From: Candidatus Nitricoxidivorans perseverans
Lineage (GTDB): Bacteria > Pseudomonadota > Gammaproteobacteria > Burkholderiales > Rhodocyclaceae
Direction of reading: 5' to 3'
Assembly (NCBI GenBank): GCA_030246985.1
Contig: CP107246.1
Location: 1 to 64,000 of the forward strand
Length of the DNA stretch: 64,000 bases
This document shows positions 52,786 through 63,140 of the stretch, piece after piece. The stretch's first letter is position 1. Each line of letters opens with the position of its first letter. The translations under genes were made by a program, and so were the position numbers. Under the pieces are notes generated by a model. The model saw only the letters and a program-made list of their open reading frames with translations, had not been told where the DNA came from and searched no databases.

Positions 52786-53360
52786 ACCGCATCATGCTCG
52801 TCGACGACGAGGAGGGCATCCTCAGGTCCCTGAGGCGCCTGCTCATCGCGACGCCGGTCAGCCACGGCGGTATTGTCTATCCCGTCGAAGTGGAGATCTT
52901 TTCATCGCCGCGGCAGGCGCTGGAACGGGCGCGGCACAAGGCCTTCGACCTGTTCCTGGTCGATTACCGCATGCCGGAGATGGATGGCGTCGCGCTGCTC
53001 AAGGCGATCCGCGATATCCAGCCCAATGCGGCGCGCATCATCCTGTCGGGCTATGCCGACCTCAATGGCCTGGTCGGCGCCATCAACGAGGCGCAGATAT
53101 ACCGCTTCCTCTCCAAGCCCTGGAACGACTATGAGCTGATCTCGACCATCGGCCAGGCGCTGGCTTACCGGCAACTGCTGGCGGAAAACGAGCGCCTCGC
53201 CGACCAGGCGCGCCTGGAGCAGGGGCGCCTGTCGCCCGAAGAGGCGGAGCGGAGGCGCCTGGAGACGCTGGAACCCGGCATTACCCGCGTGAATTGGGGA
53301 CCGGACGGTTCCGTGATCCTGGACGACGAGTTCCGGGATCCCTACAACGACGAATTTTGA
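52782..53360 (+). CDS. Receiver-domain response regulator
   Basis: 192 residues: one receiver domain (acidic pocket IMLVDDEEGIL, phospho-acceptor Asp61 in VDYRMPEMDG, then KPWNDYE) plus a C-terminal helix and an acidic tail (VILDDEFRDPYNDEF). No DNA-binding domain. It overlaps the stop of the HD-GYP gene and is probably a phosphorylation relay or a protein-protein output. Its sequence is of the same subfamily as the preceding receiver. Confidence 0.92.
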   Translation: MNRIMLVDDEEGILRSLRRLLIATPVSHGGIVYPVEVEIFSSPRQALERARHKAFDLFLVDYRMPEMDGVALLKAIRDIQPNAARIILSGYADLNGLVGAINEAQIYRFLSKPWNDYELISTIGQALAYRQLLAENERLADQARLEQGRLSPEEAERRRLETLEPGITRVNWGPDGSVILDDEFRDPYNDEF

Positions 53361-53376
53361 GAGCCTTCGATCACCG

Positions 53377-54033
53377 ATGCCGGACTTCGACGAAACCGGG
53401 AACAGGCTGACCTTCAAGCTGGTCTGGTACGGGCCGGCCCAGAGCGGCAAGACCACGAACCTCATGCGCCTGCACGACCTGCTGGCGCCCGAGTTGAAGG
53501 GGGAGATGATGACCCTGGAGACCCAGGGCGACCGCACGCTGTTCTTCGACCTGCTGCCGCTGGGCTTCCGGACGCCCTCGGGGCTCCTGGTCAAGCTCAA
53601 GCTGTTCACCGTGCCCGGCCAGGTGTCCCACGACGGCACGCGCAAGGCGGTGCTTTCGCGCGCCGACGGCGTCGTCTTCGTCGCCGATTCCCGGAAGACG
53701 CAGGAGATGAACAATGCCGAGTCCTTCCGGAACCTCGCCGACAACGCCGCCCGCGTCGGCCTCGATTTCCGGCGGCTGCCGATCGTGGTGCAGTTCAACA
53801 AGCGCGACCTGCCGGCCGTCGTGTCCGAGGACGAAGTGCGGGCGCGGTGGTCCGGCGCCGTCTCGTGGCCGCTGACGTTCGCCGTGGCGCTGACCGGCGA
53901 GGGCGTGCGTGAGACCTTCGATGCGCTTTTGCGCGCCGTGTTCCGGCGCTTCGACGCCGAGCTGACGCTGGCCTCGCGCCACGGGCTCGACGAGGCGGCC
54001 TTCGTGGCGGGTTTGCTGGGGCCGGCGGCGTGA
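53377..54033 (+). CDS. MglA-like small GTPase
   Basis: 218 residues. Walker A GPAQSGKTTNLMRLHDLL, switch region with FFDLLPLGFRTPSGLLVKLK, LFTVPGQVSHDGTRKAVLSR for motif G3, and the specificity motif QFNKRDLP (NKxD). It resembles the MglA family of Ras-like GTPases that set polarity for twitching or gliding motility. No MglB-type activating protein is seen next to it. The neighbouring kinase and the receiver-GspE fusion suggest that it may regulate pilus or secretion machinery; this is inferred from context. Confidence 0.87.
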   Translation: MPDFDETGNRLTFKLVWYGPAQSGKTTNLMRLHDLLAPELKGEMMTLETQGDRTLFFDLLPLGFRTPSGLLVKLKLFTVPGQVSHDGTRKAVLSRADGVVFVADSRKTQEMNNAESFRNLADNAARVGLDFRRLPIVVQFNKRDLPAVVSEDEVRARWSGAVSWPLTFAVALTGEGVRETFDALLRAVFRRFDAELTLASRHGLDEAAFVAGLLGPAA

Positions 54034-55223
54034 CCGAAGCCTTCGATCGCGAGTTTACGCTCGCCGAGCTGCTGCCGGCGGCGATGTTGGAGACGTTCGG
54101 GACGGCCGCCGCCAGCCTGCTTGACGCCGATTTTGCGATTCTCGATGCGGCCGGTACACCCCTCTGGGGCAGGGCGGCCGGCGATGCGCCGCGCGAGGCG
54201 TTGGTGCTGGAGCTGGAACCCGTCGCCCATCTCGCGGCCGCCGTGCCGCGGGACCGACTGCGCGCCGCCGCCGTTCTGCTGCGCCAGGTGCTTTCCGCGC
54301 GCGCCCGCTACCTGATGACCTGCGACCTGCATACCGACGCCATCGCCGCGGACTGGCAGACGCTGCTGGAGCGCAACCAGGCGCTGGCGGAATCGGAGGC
54401 CCGCTACAAGGCGCTTTCTGAAGAACTGGAACAGCGCGTCGAGGCGCAGGTTGCCCTGCTCGACGAGCGCCAGCGCCAGCTCTACCAGGCCGAGAAGCTG
54501 GCCTCCGTGGGCCAACTCGCCGCCGGAATGGCGCATGAGATCAACAACCCGATCGGCTTCGTGCGCAGCAACATCGCCAGCTTCGGCGGCTACATCGACA
54601 AGCTGCGCGCCCTGAAGGGCCGCCTGGGCGATGCGCCGGCGGCATGGAAGGAACTCGACCTCGATTTCGTGCTCGAGGACGGCGCCGACATCGTGAAGGA
54701 CAGCCTGGAGGGCATCGACCGCGTCGCGCGCATCGTGCGCGATCTCAAGGGCTTCTCCAACGTCGACAAGCCGGAAGAGGAAGTTGTCGACATCAACGAC
54801 GGCTTGCGCGAGGCGTGCAGCGTCTTTGCCGGGCAGCTGCCGCCGGGCGTCGCCCTGGAGCAGAACCTCGGGGCGTTGCCGCGCATCCTGTGCCTGCCGG
54901 GGCATCTCAACCAGGTCTTCCTCCACCTCATCGAGAACGCCGTGCAGGCCGTGGCCGATTCGGGCAAGCCAGGCACGGTGACGGTGTCGAGCCGGCCGGC
55001 GGAAGGCGGCGTCGGGATCGCCATCGCCGACACGGGGGTGGGCATGTCGGCCGCGCAGCAGGCCCGCGTCTTCGAGCCCTTCTACACCACACGCCCGGTC
55101 GGCAAGGGCACCGGCCTGGGGCTGACGGTGGTGCGCGACGTCGTCCAGGCGCACGGCGGCAAGGTCGCCCTCGACAGTCGGCCCGGCGCCGGCACTACCG
55201 TTACGATCTTTCTTCCCGCATGA
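54030..55223 (+). CDS. Soluble histidine kinase
   Basis: 397 residues from a GTG overlapping the GTPase stop. No transmembrane segment. An N-terminal sensor-like region (about 1-100) is followed by a coiled coil and HisKA domain (EKLASVGQLAAGMAHEINNP, His169). The HATPase has NQVFLHLIENAVQAV, DTGVGMSAAQQARVFEPFYT and GTGLGLTVVRDVVQ. Its stop overlaps the receiver-GspE gene that follows (ATGA at 55220-55223), so that receiver is its likely target. Confidence 0.92.
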   Translation: MTEAFDREFTLAELLPAAMLETFGTAAASLLDADFAILDAAGTPLWGRAAGDAPREALVLELEPVAHLAAAVPRDRLRAAAVLLRQVLSARARYLMTCDLHTDAIAADWQTLLERNQALAESEARYKALSEELEQRVEAQVALLDERQRQLYQAEKLASVGQLAAGMAHEINNPIGFVRSNIASFGGYIDKLRALKGRLGDAPAAWKELDLDFVLEDGADIVKDSLEGIDRVARIVRDLKGFSNVDKPEEEVVDINDGLREACSVFAGQLPPGVALEQNLGALPRILCLPGHLNQVFLHLIENAVQAVADSGKPGTVTVSSRPAEGGVGIAIADTGVGMSAAQQARVFEPFYTTRPVGKGTGLGLTVVRDVVQAHGGKVALDSRPGAGTTVTIFLPA

Positions 55224-57469
55224 ACGACTTTTCCTCCCTCTTCACCGGCCAGGCCTCGGCGGCCTCCTCAGTGGCCGCCGGCGCGGCCGACGCCGCGCCG
55301 GTGCGCTATCGCCTGCTGATCGTCGACGACGAGCTGGGCGTGCTCAAGGCGTTGACGCGCGCCTTCCGCCAGGAAAACTACGAGGTGGTCACGGCCGGCG
55401 ACGGCGCGGAGGGGCTGAGGCGGCTGGGCGAGGCGACGACGCACCTCGTCATCAGCGACTACATGATGCCGGTCATGAACGGCGCCCAGTTTCTGCGCGC
55501 CGTCAAGGAACGCTCGTCCGACACCATCCGCATCATGCTCACCGGCCATGCCGACACGGGCGCGGTGATGGGCGCCATCAACGAGGGGGCGGTTTACAAG
55601 TTCATCCTCAAGCCCTGGGACGACGACGACCTGCGCGTGACCGTCGCGCTGGCCCTGGAGCAGTTCGAGCTCGTCCGGAAGAACCGGGCGCTGAAACAGG
55701 AGAACGAGAAGAAAGGGAAGGAGATTTCCGCCCTTTCACGCCTGGCGGCCACCAACCGCAGCCAGCTGGGCATCGTCCTGCACAAGAAGAACCTCCTCAC
55801 CTCCACCCAGCTCCAGGAGCTGGTGCGCCTGCAGGAACAGCGCAAGGAGCCGCTCGTCAAACTGCTGCTCGAAAAGGAATGGGTGTCCGAGCGCGCCATC
55901 CGCAATGTCCTCAGGAAGGACATGCTGATCGAGGAGGTGCAGCTGCCGGAATTCCACGTCGACGCCGCCCTGGCCGAACTGATTCCCCGCAGCTTCTGCG
56001 AGCGCCAGCTGGTGGTGCCGCTCAAGCTCGAAGGCCGGCGCCTGATGCTGGCCATGGCCGATCCGCTCGACGCGGGCCTCATCGACGACGTGCGATTCAC
56101 CGCCGGCCTCGAACTGATCGTCGTCACCGCCGACGTGGCCGCCATCCACGCCAAGCTCGCCGAGTTGTACGGCGAGGAGGTGGACTTCAGGGAACTGGAG
56201 ACCCTGGTCGCCTCGCCCGATCCCTACGAGGGCATCGAGATCGTCCTCGAGGACGACGATGCGGCGAGCCTGGAGGATCTGCTGCGCGGCACGGAGGAGC
56301 CGCCGGCGATCCGGCTGGCCAACGCCATCATCATCGAGGCGATCCGCCTCGGCGCTTCCGACATCCACATCCAGCCGCGTACCAAGAGCGTGGTGGTGCG
56401 GCTGCGCATCGACGGCGTCCTCGTGGACAAGATACACATTCCGCACCAGCTGCACCAGTCGCTGGTGTCCCGCCTGAAGATCATGTCCGAGCTGGACATT
56501 TCGGAACGCCGCCGCCCGCAGGACGGCCGCATCACCGTCAAGACGCCGCTGCGCATCGTTGACCTGCGCGTGTCCACCCTGCCGACCATCAACGGCGAAA
56601 AGGTGGTGATGCGCATCCTCGACCGCAATTCGGCGGTGCTCAACCTCACCGCTCTGGGCTTCGCCGAGGTCGACCTGCCGAAGATCGCCAACATGGTGGC
56701 CAAGCCGCAGGGCATCATCCTCGCCACTGGGCCGACCGGCAGCGGCAAGACGTCGACGCTCTACTCCCTGCTCCAGCACGACGCCTCGCCGGACAAGAAC
56801 TACATCACCATCGAGGATCCCGTCGAGTACTACCTCGACATGGCCGGCCAGGTGCTCGTGCGCGAGAAGATCGGGCTCACCTTCCCGCTGGTGCTGCGGG
56901 CCATCCTGCGCCAGGATCCGGACGTGGTGCTGCTGGGCGAGATACGCGACTATGAGACGGCCGAGGTGGCCTTCCACGCGGCCCTGACCGGCCACCAGGT
57001 GTTCTCGACCCTGCACACCAATTCGGCGGTGGCGACCATCGCCCGCCTGTTCGACCTCGGCCTCAAGCCCTACGTGGTGGCGGCGGCGCTCGAGGGCATC
57101 ATCGCCCAGCGCCTGGTGCGGCGCATCTGCCCGCATTGCCGCGAGGAAGCGCCCATGGACGAGAAACTGCGACAGCGGCTGGGATTCGCCTTCGCCCGGC
57201 CGGATCTGCGCACTTTCAAGGGCAAGGGGTGTCCCCGCTGCAACGGCAGCGGCTACAGCCGCCGGGTCGGTCTCTACGAGGTGCTGACGCTCGACGACGT
57301 GCTGCGCGACCGCATCGGCGGCGGCGCCAGCATGCTGGACATCAGTCGCGTGGCGCGGCAGCAGGGGTTGCGCGTGCTGGCGCAGGACGCCGCCGACAAG
57401 GTGCATGCCGGCGAGACGACGCTGGAAGAAGTGCTGCGGGTGATCGGGCCGCAGTCGATGGGGGAATAG
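55220..57469 (+). CDS. Receiver domain fused to GspE/PilB-type secretion ATPase
   Basis: 749 residues. A receiver (about 30-150; LLIVDDELGVLKALTRAFRQ, phospho-acceptor Asp80 in ISDYMMPVMNG) leads through a coiled coil to an MshEN/T2SSE N-terminal domain (about 195-340) and the hexameric ATPase: IHIQPRTKSVVVRLRIDGVL, Walker A ATGPTGSGKTSTLYSLL, DPDVVLLGEIRDYETAEVAF and the His box HQVFSTLHTNSAVATIARLF. The zinc-binding cysteines CPHC..CPRC lie near the C-terminus. The enzyme should power pilus or type II secretion assembly; the fusion places it under direct phosphorylation control. No pilin or secretin genes are in the window. Confidence 0.92.
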   Translation: MNDFSSLFTGQASAASSVAAGAADAAPVRYRLLIVDDELGVLKALTRAFRQENYEVVTAGDGAEGLRRLGEATTHLVISDYMMPVMNGAQFLRAVKERSSDTIRIMLTGHADTGAVMGAINEGAVYKFILKPWDDDDLRVTVALALEQFELVRKNRALKQENEKKGKEISALSRLAATNRSQLGIVLHKKNLLTSTQLQELVRLQEQRKEPLVKLLLEKEWVSERAIRNVLRKDMLIEEVQLPEFHVDAALAELIPRSFCERQLVVPLKLEGRRLMLAMADPLDAGLIDDVRFTAGLELIVVTADVAAIHAKLAELYGEEVDFRELETLVASPDPYEGIEIVLEDDDAASLEDLLRGTEEPPAIRLANAIIIEAIRLGASDIHIQPRTKSVVVRLRIDGVLVDKIHIPHQLHQSLVSRLKIMSELDISERRRPQDGRITVKTPLRIVDLRVSTLPTINGEKVVMRILDRNSAVLNLTALGFAEVDLPKIANMVAKPQGIILATGPTGSGKTSTLYSLLQHDASPDKNYITIEDPVEYYLDMAGQVLVREKIGLTFPLVLRAILRQDPDVVLLGEIRDYETAEVAFHAALTGHQVFSTLHTNSAVATIARLFDLGLKPYVVAAALEGIIAQRLVRRICPHCREEAPMDEKLRQRLGFAFARPDLRTFKGKGCPRCNGSGYSRRVGLYEVLTLDDVLRDRIGGGASMLDISRVARQQGLRVLAQDAADKVHAGETTLEEVLRVIGPQSMGE

Positions 57470-57474
57470 GGGAT

Positions 57475-58398
<924 letters not shown>

Positions 58399-58404
58399 GT
58401 GGCC

Positions 58405-60528
58405 ATGAGCGAAGGCGCCATCCCGCCCGAACTGCTTCGGCTGTTCCATCTGGCGGCCGAGCAGAACGAGACGCCGATCGCGATCACCGATCGGAGCGGC
58501 CGCATCGTCTATGTCAATCCGGCCGAGGAACGGGTTACCGGCTATTCGGTGAAAGAGCTGATCGGCGCCACTCCGCGCATCCTTAAGTCCGGCCAGACGC
58601 CGCCGGAAGTCTATCGGGATCTCTGGGCGACCATCCTCGAAGGGCGAACCTGGGAAGGGGAGTTGATCAACCGGCGCAAGGATGGCGAGCTCTACGAGGA
58701 AGGGTTGCGCATCACGCCCCTGTGCGACGAAACGGGCCATGTCACCCATTTCTTCACCCTCGCACAGGATTTGTCGGCGCGCCGCGAAGCGGCAATGAAG
58801 ATCGAATATCTGTCCACCTTCGATCATCTGACGGGGCTGCCCAACCGGGATCATTTCATGACGAATCTGGTCGACTCCGTCAGGGAGGCGGCCGCGCACG
58901 GCCGCAGGTTGACGCTGCTGCACATCGACCTGGACCGCTTCAAGGCCTGCAACGATTCCCTCGGCGCTACCGTCGCCGACCGGCTGCTCGTCGCCATCGC
59001 GGAACGCCTCAAGGGCCTCGTGCGCCGCGACGACGTGCTGGCGCGGCTGGCCGGCGACGAGTTCGCCTTGTTGCTGTGGGATACCGCGCTGGATCCGGGG
59101 CGGACTGACGCCATCGGACGCATCAGGAATGCGATTTCCGAGCCGGTCGGCATCGACGGAAAGGAAGTCTCGCTCACCGCCAGCATCGGCGCCGCCCTGT
59201 ATCCCGGCGACGGCCATGACGGCGACAGCCTGCTGCGGTCGGCCAGCGCGGCCATGGTCGTCGCCAAGAAGGAAGGGGGCGATACCGTCCGCCACTCGAA
59301 GGACGCGCCGTCGGCGCAGGCCGGCATGGTGTCCCGTTTCGACCTGGCGACCCAGCTGCGGCGGGTGGCCGATCGCGACGAACTGCGGCTCCACTTCCAG
59401 CCGCAGATCAGCCTGGCCTCCGGCGAGATCGTCGGCGCCGAGGCGCTGCTGCGCTGGCAGCACCCGGAAAAGGGCCTGGTGCCGCCGGGCCACTTCATCC
59501 CGTTCGCCGAGGAGACCGGGATCATCGTACCCATCAGCGAGTGGGTGGTGCGCGCCGCCTGCCGGCAGGCTCGGGCGTGGCTGGACGAGGGGCTGCCGCC
59601 GCTGAAGATCGGCATCAACCTTTCCGTGCGCCATTTCCGCTATGGCGACCTGCCCGATACCATCGCATCGGCCCTGGCCGAGTCCGCCATCGAGGCGAGG
59701 CATGTCGAGCTGGAACTGACGGAGAGCGTCATGATGCACGACGCGGCGGGCGCCATCCGCATCGTGGATCGCCTCAAGAGCCTGGGCGTGCGCCTGTCGC
59801 TCGACGATTTCGGCACCGGTTACTCGTCGCTCGCCTACCTGTCGCGCTTCGCGATCGACCAGATCAAGATCGACCAGTCCTTCGTGCGCGACGTCACCAC
59901 CAATCCCGTCAACGCCTCCATCGTCAACGCCACCATCGCCATGGTCCACCAGCTTGGCAAGAGCGTCATCGCCGAGGGCGTCGAAACCGAGGGGCAGTTG
60001 AATTTCCTGCGCCGCCACGACTGCGACGAAATGCAGGGCTACTACTTCAGCAAACCCCTGCCGGCCGGCGAGTTCGCGGCCATGCTGCGCGACGGCCGTC
60101 GGCTGGATTTCGGCGCAAGGCCAGGCGGCGAGTCGTCGAAAACCCTGCTGTTGGTCGACGACGAGCCCAACATCCTCAATGCCTTGAAGCGGCTGTTCCG
60201 TCGCGAGGGCTACCGGGTGCTGTCCGCCGGCAGCGCCGCCGAGGCGCTCGACCTGCTGGCGCTGCAACCGGTGCAGGTGATCCTCTCCGACCAGCGCATG
60301 CCGGAAATGGGCGGCGTCGAGTTCCTCTCGCGGGTCAAGGATCTCTACCCGGATACCATCCGCATCGTCCTTTCCGGCTATTCCGAGATCAGCACCGTCA
60401 CGGACGCCATCAATCGCGGCGCCATCTGGAAATACTTCACCAAGCCCTGGGACGACGATGACCTGCGCGAGGAAATCCGCCGCGCCTTCCGGGCCGCCGC
60501 CGTCGCCGCCACGGGTACCACCCCTTGA
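58405..60528 (+). CDS. PAS-GGDEF-EAL protein with C-terminal receiver
   Basis: 707 residues. A PAS domain (about 15-130; TPIAITDRSGRIVYVNPAEE) precedes GGDEF with motif AGDEF (216-220, first Gly replaced by Ala), then EAL (EALLRWQHP, Glu346), DDFGTGYSSLAYLSRF and the later LELTESVMM. A receiver closes the protein (LLLVDDEPNILNALKRLFRR, Asp629 in SDQRMPEMGG). It could degrade cyclic di-GMP; cyclase activity is doubtful given the altered motif. The receiver, unusually C-terminal, would let the preceding kinase control it. ATG 58405 chosen; a GTG directly after the previous stop (58399) is possible. Confidence 0.9.
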   Translation: MSEGAIPPELLRLFHLAAEQNETPIAITDRSGRIVYVNPAEERVTGYSVKELIGATPRILKSGQTPPEVYRDLWATILEGRTWEGELINRRKDGELYEEGLRITPLCDETGHVTHFFTLAQDLSARREAAMKIEYLSTFDHLTGLPNRDHFMTNLVDSVREAAAHGRRLTLLHIDLDRFKACNDSLGATVADRLLVAIAERLKGLVRRDDVLARLAGDEFALLLWDTALDPGRTDAIGRIRNAISEPVGIDGKEVSLTASIGAALYPGDGHDGDSLLRSASAAMVVAKKEGGDTVRHSKDAPSAQAGMVSRFDLATQLRRVADRDELRLHFQPQISLASGEIVGAEALLRWQHPEKGLVPPGHFIPFAEETGIIVPISEWVVRAACRQARAWLDEGLPPLKIGINLSVRHFRYGDLPDTIASALAESAIEARHVELELTESVMMHDAAGAIRIVDRLKSLGVRLSLDDFGTGYSSLAYLSRFAIDQIKIDQSFVRDVTTNPVNASIVNATIAMVHQLGKSVIAEGVETEGQLNFLRRHDCDEMQGYYFSKPLPAGEFAAMLRDGRRLDFGARPGGESSKTLLLVDDEPNILNALKRLFRREGYRVLSAGSAAEALDLLALQPVQVILSDQRMPEMGGVEFLSRVKDLYPDTIRIVLSGYSEISTVTDAINRGAIWKYFTKPWDDDDLREEIRRAFRAAAVAATGTTP

Positions 60529-60583
60529 AATTGCGCCTGTCCGCCCCAGATAGGCCGATGGTTTTTCCAAGGAGACTTCCCAC

Positions 60584-62497
60584 ATGACCACGACTGCCGC
60601 CGCCCGCGAAACGATGGGTTTCCAGGCCGAGGTGAAGCAGCTGCTTCACCTGATGATCCATTCCCTCTACAGCAACCGCGAAATCTTCCTGCGCGAGCTG
60701 GTCTCGAACGCCTCCGACGCCTGCGACAAGCTGCGGTTCGAGTCCCTGCACAACGCCGCGCTGCTCGAAGGCGGCGGCGATTTCGCGATCCGTATCGGCT
60801 TCGACAAGGCGTCGCGCACGCTGACCATCGCCGACAATGGCGTCGGCATGAGCCGCGAAGAGGTCATCAATCACCTCGGCACCATCGCCAAGTCCGGCAC
60901 GCGCGAGTTCTTCTCGCGGCTCACCGGCGACCAGCAGAAGGACGCCCACCTGATCGGCCAGTTCGGCGTCGGCTTCTATTCGAGCTTCATCGTCGCCGAC
61001 AAGGTGACGGTGGAAACGCGCCGGGCCGGCCTCGCCGCCGACCAGGGCGTGCGCTGGGAATCGGACGGCTCCGGCGAGTTCACCGTCGAGATGGTCGAGC
61101 GGGCCGGCCGCGGCACCGAGATCACGCTGCACCTCAAGGAAGGCCAGGACGACCTGCTCTCCGGCTGGAAGCTGCGCCAGATCATCCGCAAGTATTCCGA
61201 CCACATCGTCCAGCCCATCCTCATGAAGAAGGAGGAATGGGACAAGGACAAGGGCGAGAACGTCGCCACGGGCGAGGACGAGACGGTCAACAAGGCCTCG
61301 GCCCTGTGGGCGCGCGCCCGGAACGAAATCACCGAGGACGAGTATAGGGAGTTTTACAAGCACGTCTCCCACGACTTCGAGGAACCGCTCACATGGACCC
61401 ACGCCCGCGTCGAGGGCAAGCAGGAATACACCCAGCTCCTCTACATCCCGGCGCACGCGCCCTTCGACCTGTGGGACCGCAACGCGCGGCACGGCGTCAA
61501 ACTCTACGTGCGCCGCGTATTCATCATGGACGACGCCGAGCAGCTCATGCCCATGTACCTGCGCTTCGTGCGCGGCGTGGTGGACAGCGCCGACCTGCCC
61601 CTCAACGTATCGCGCGAAATCCTCCAGGAAAGCAAGGACATCGAGGCCATCCGCAACGGCTGCGCGCGGCGCGTGCTCTCGATGCTGGAAGACCTGTCCG
61701 CCAACGATGCCGACAAGTTCTCGAAATTCTGGGGCGAGTTCGGCCGCGCCCTCAAGGAAGGCGTCGGCGAGGACTTCGCCAACAAGGAGAAGATCGCGAA
61801 GCTGCTGCGCTTCGCCTCGACCCATGCGGATACCCCGGATGAAACCGTGTCGCTGACCGACTACCTCGGCCGCATGAAACCCGAGCAGGACAAGATCTAC
61901 TACGTCACGGCCGAGACCTTCAACGCCGCGAAGAACAGCCCGCACCTCGAAATCTTCCGCAAGAAGGGCATCGAGGTGCTGCTGCTCTCCGACCGCGTGG
62001 ACGAATGGGTGGTCTCGCACCTGACCGAGTTCGACGGCAAGCCGCTCGTCTCCGTGGCCAAGGGCGACCTGGATTTGGGCAAACTCGAAGACGAGGCCGA
62101 GAAGCAGGAACAGGAGAAGGATGCCGGCGAATTCAGGGAACTGACCGACCGGATCGCCAGGTCGCTCGGCGAGCGCGTCAGGGAAGTGCGCGTCACCCAT
62201 CGCCTGACCGACAGCCCGGCCTGCCTCGTCGCCGGCGAGCACGACGTCTCCGGCAACCTCGCCCGCATCCTCAAGGCCGCCGGCCAGAAGGCGCCGGACA
62301 GCCGGCCCATCCTCGAAATCAACCCGAAGCACCCGGTGGTGCTGCGGCTGAAAACCGAGGACAAGAAATTCGACGACTGGGCCGCGGTGCTGTTCGACCA
62401 GTCCCTGCTCGCCGAAGGCGGCCAGCTCGACGACCCGGCCAGCTTCGTCAGGCGGGTCAACGACCTGATGCTGGCGATGAGCCTCGGCGGCGCCTGA
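60584..62497 (+). CDS. htpG: HtpG, bacterial Hsp90 chaperone
   Basis: 637 residues, normal for HtpG. The N-terminal ATPase includes [20 protein letters not shown], the [20 protein letters not shown] helix, [20 protein letters not shown] and [20 protein letters not shown]. The middle domain has [13 protein letters not shown] and [12 protein letters not shown], and the C-terminal dimerisation domain follows ([10 protein letters not shown].. [12 protein letters not shown]). It is a core heat-shock chaperone that refolds client proteins. An AAGGAG box lies about 10 bases before the ATG. Confidence 0.97.
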   Translation: MTTTAAARETMGFQAEVKQLLHLMIHSLYSNREIFLRELVSNASDACDKLRFESLHNAALLEGGGDFAIRIGFDKASRTLTIADNGVGMSREEVINHLGTIAKSGTREFFSRLTGDQQKDAHLIGQFGVGFYSSFIVADKVTVETRRAGLAADQGVRWESDGSGEFTVEMVERAGRGTEITLHLKEGQDDLLSGWKLRQIIRKYSDHIVQPILMKKEEWDKDKGENVATGEDETVNKASALWARARNEITEDEYREFYKHVSHDFEEPLTWTHARVEGKQEYTQLLYIPAHAPFDLWDRNARHGVKLYVRRVFIMDDAEQLMPMYLRFVRGVVDSADLPLNVSREILQESKDIEAIRNGCARRVLSMLEDLSANDADKFSKFWGEFGRALKEGVGEDFANKEKIAKLLRFASTHADTPDETVSLTDYLGRMKPEQDKIYYVTAETFNAAKNSPHLEIFRKKGIEVLLLSDRVDEWVVSHLTEFDGKPLVSVAKGDLDLGKLEDEAEKQEQEKDAGEFRELTDRIARSLGERVREVRVTHRLTDSPACLVAGEHDVSGNLARILKAAGQKAPDSRPILEINPKHPVVLRLKTEDKKFDDWAAVLFDQSLLAEGGQLDDPASFVRRVNDLMLAMSLGGA

Positions 62498-62615
62498 GGT
62501 CAAAAGTCGCCAGCCGCGACGGGTAATGATGATTTCCTCGCCGGCTTCGACAGGTATTGGGGCTGTCGCATTGGCTGCGACCGTGATCGACCATGGCTAT
62601 CAGAAGCAGGCACCG

Positions 62616-63131
62616 ATGGGAGGCATGTTCAACCCGCCGCATCCGGCCGCGATCCCGCTCAGGGGTCTGCCGCCCATCATCGATGAACGGGCACGGGTGT
62701 TGATCCTGGGCTCGTTTCCGTCGGAGGCCTCGCTGGCGGCGCGCCAGTATTACGCGCACCGGCAAAACCAATTCTGGAAAATTCTCGGCGCGGCGCTCGA
62801 CCGGCCGCTGACCGAGATGGATTACGCCGCGAAGCAGGCGGCGGTCAGGGCGGCGGGCGTCGCGATCTGGGACGTCTATGCGACCTGCGAGCGCGCAGGC
62901 AGCCTCGATTCCGCCATCCGGAATGCCGTGCCCAACGATTTCGGCCCGCTGCGAAAATCGACGCCGCGGCTTTCGCGCATCTGCTTCAATGGCGGCACGG
63001 CGGGCCGCTTCGCGCGGATCCTCGCGCCGCTTGGCATCGAAACCCTGATCCTGCCCTCGACCAGCCCGGCCAACGCGCGCTGGAGCTTCGAGCGCAAGCT
63101 GGCGGCGTGGCGGGAGGGTTTGGCGGTATAG
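62616..63131 (+). CDS. DNA-deoxyinosine / uracil-DNA-glycosylase family protein
   Basis: About 171 residues. The family features are LPPIIDERARVLILGSFPSE, SLAARQYYAHRQNQFWKILG, VAIWDVYATCERAGSLDSAI and FNGGTAGRFARILAPLGIET, then the LPSTSPANARWSFERKLAAW end. This is the MUG/TDG-like superfamily of glycosylases, which excise deaminated bases; the GSFPS motif corresponds to the water-activating loop. The start is uncertain: ATG 62616 and ATG 62625 are both plausible, and ATG 62526 would add a poorly conserved leader. The 118 bases after htpG hold no other gene. Confidence 0.87.
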   Translation: MGGMFNPPHPAAIPLRGLPPIIDERARVLILGSFPSEASLAARQYYAHRQNQFWKILGAALDRPLTEMDYAAKQAAVRAAGVAIWDVYATCERAGSLDSAIRNAVPNDFGPLRKSTPRLSRICFNGGTAGRFARILAPLGIETLILPSTSPANARWSFERKLAAWREGLAV

Positions 63132-63140
63132 TCGCGCTTC

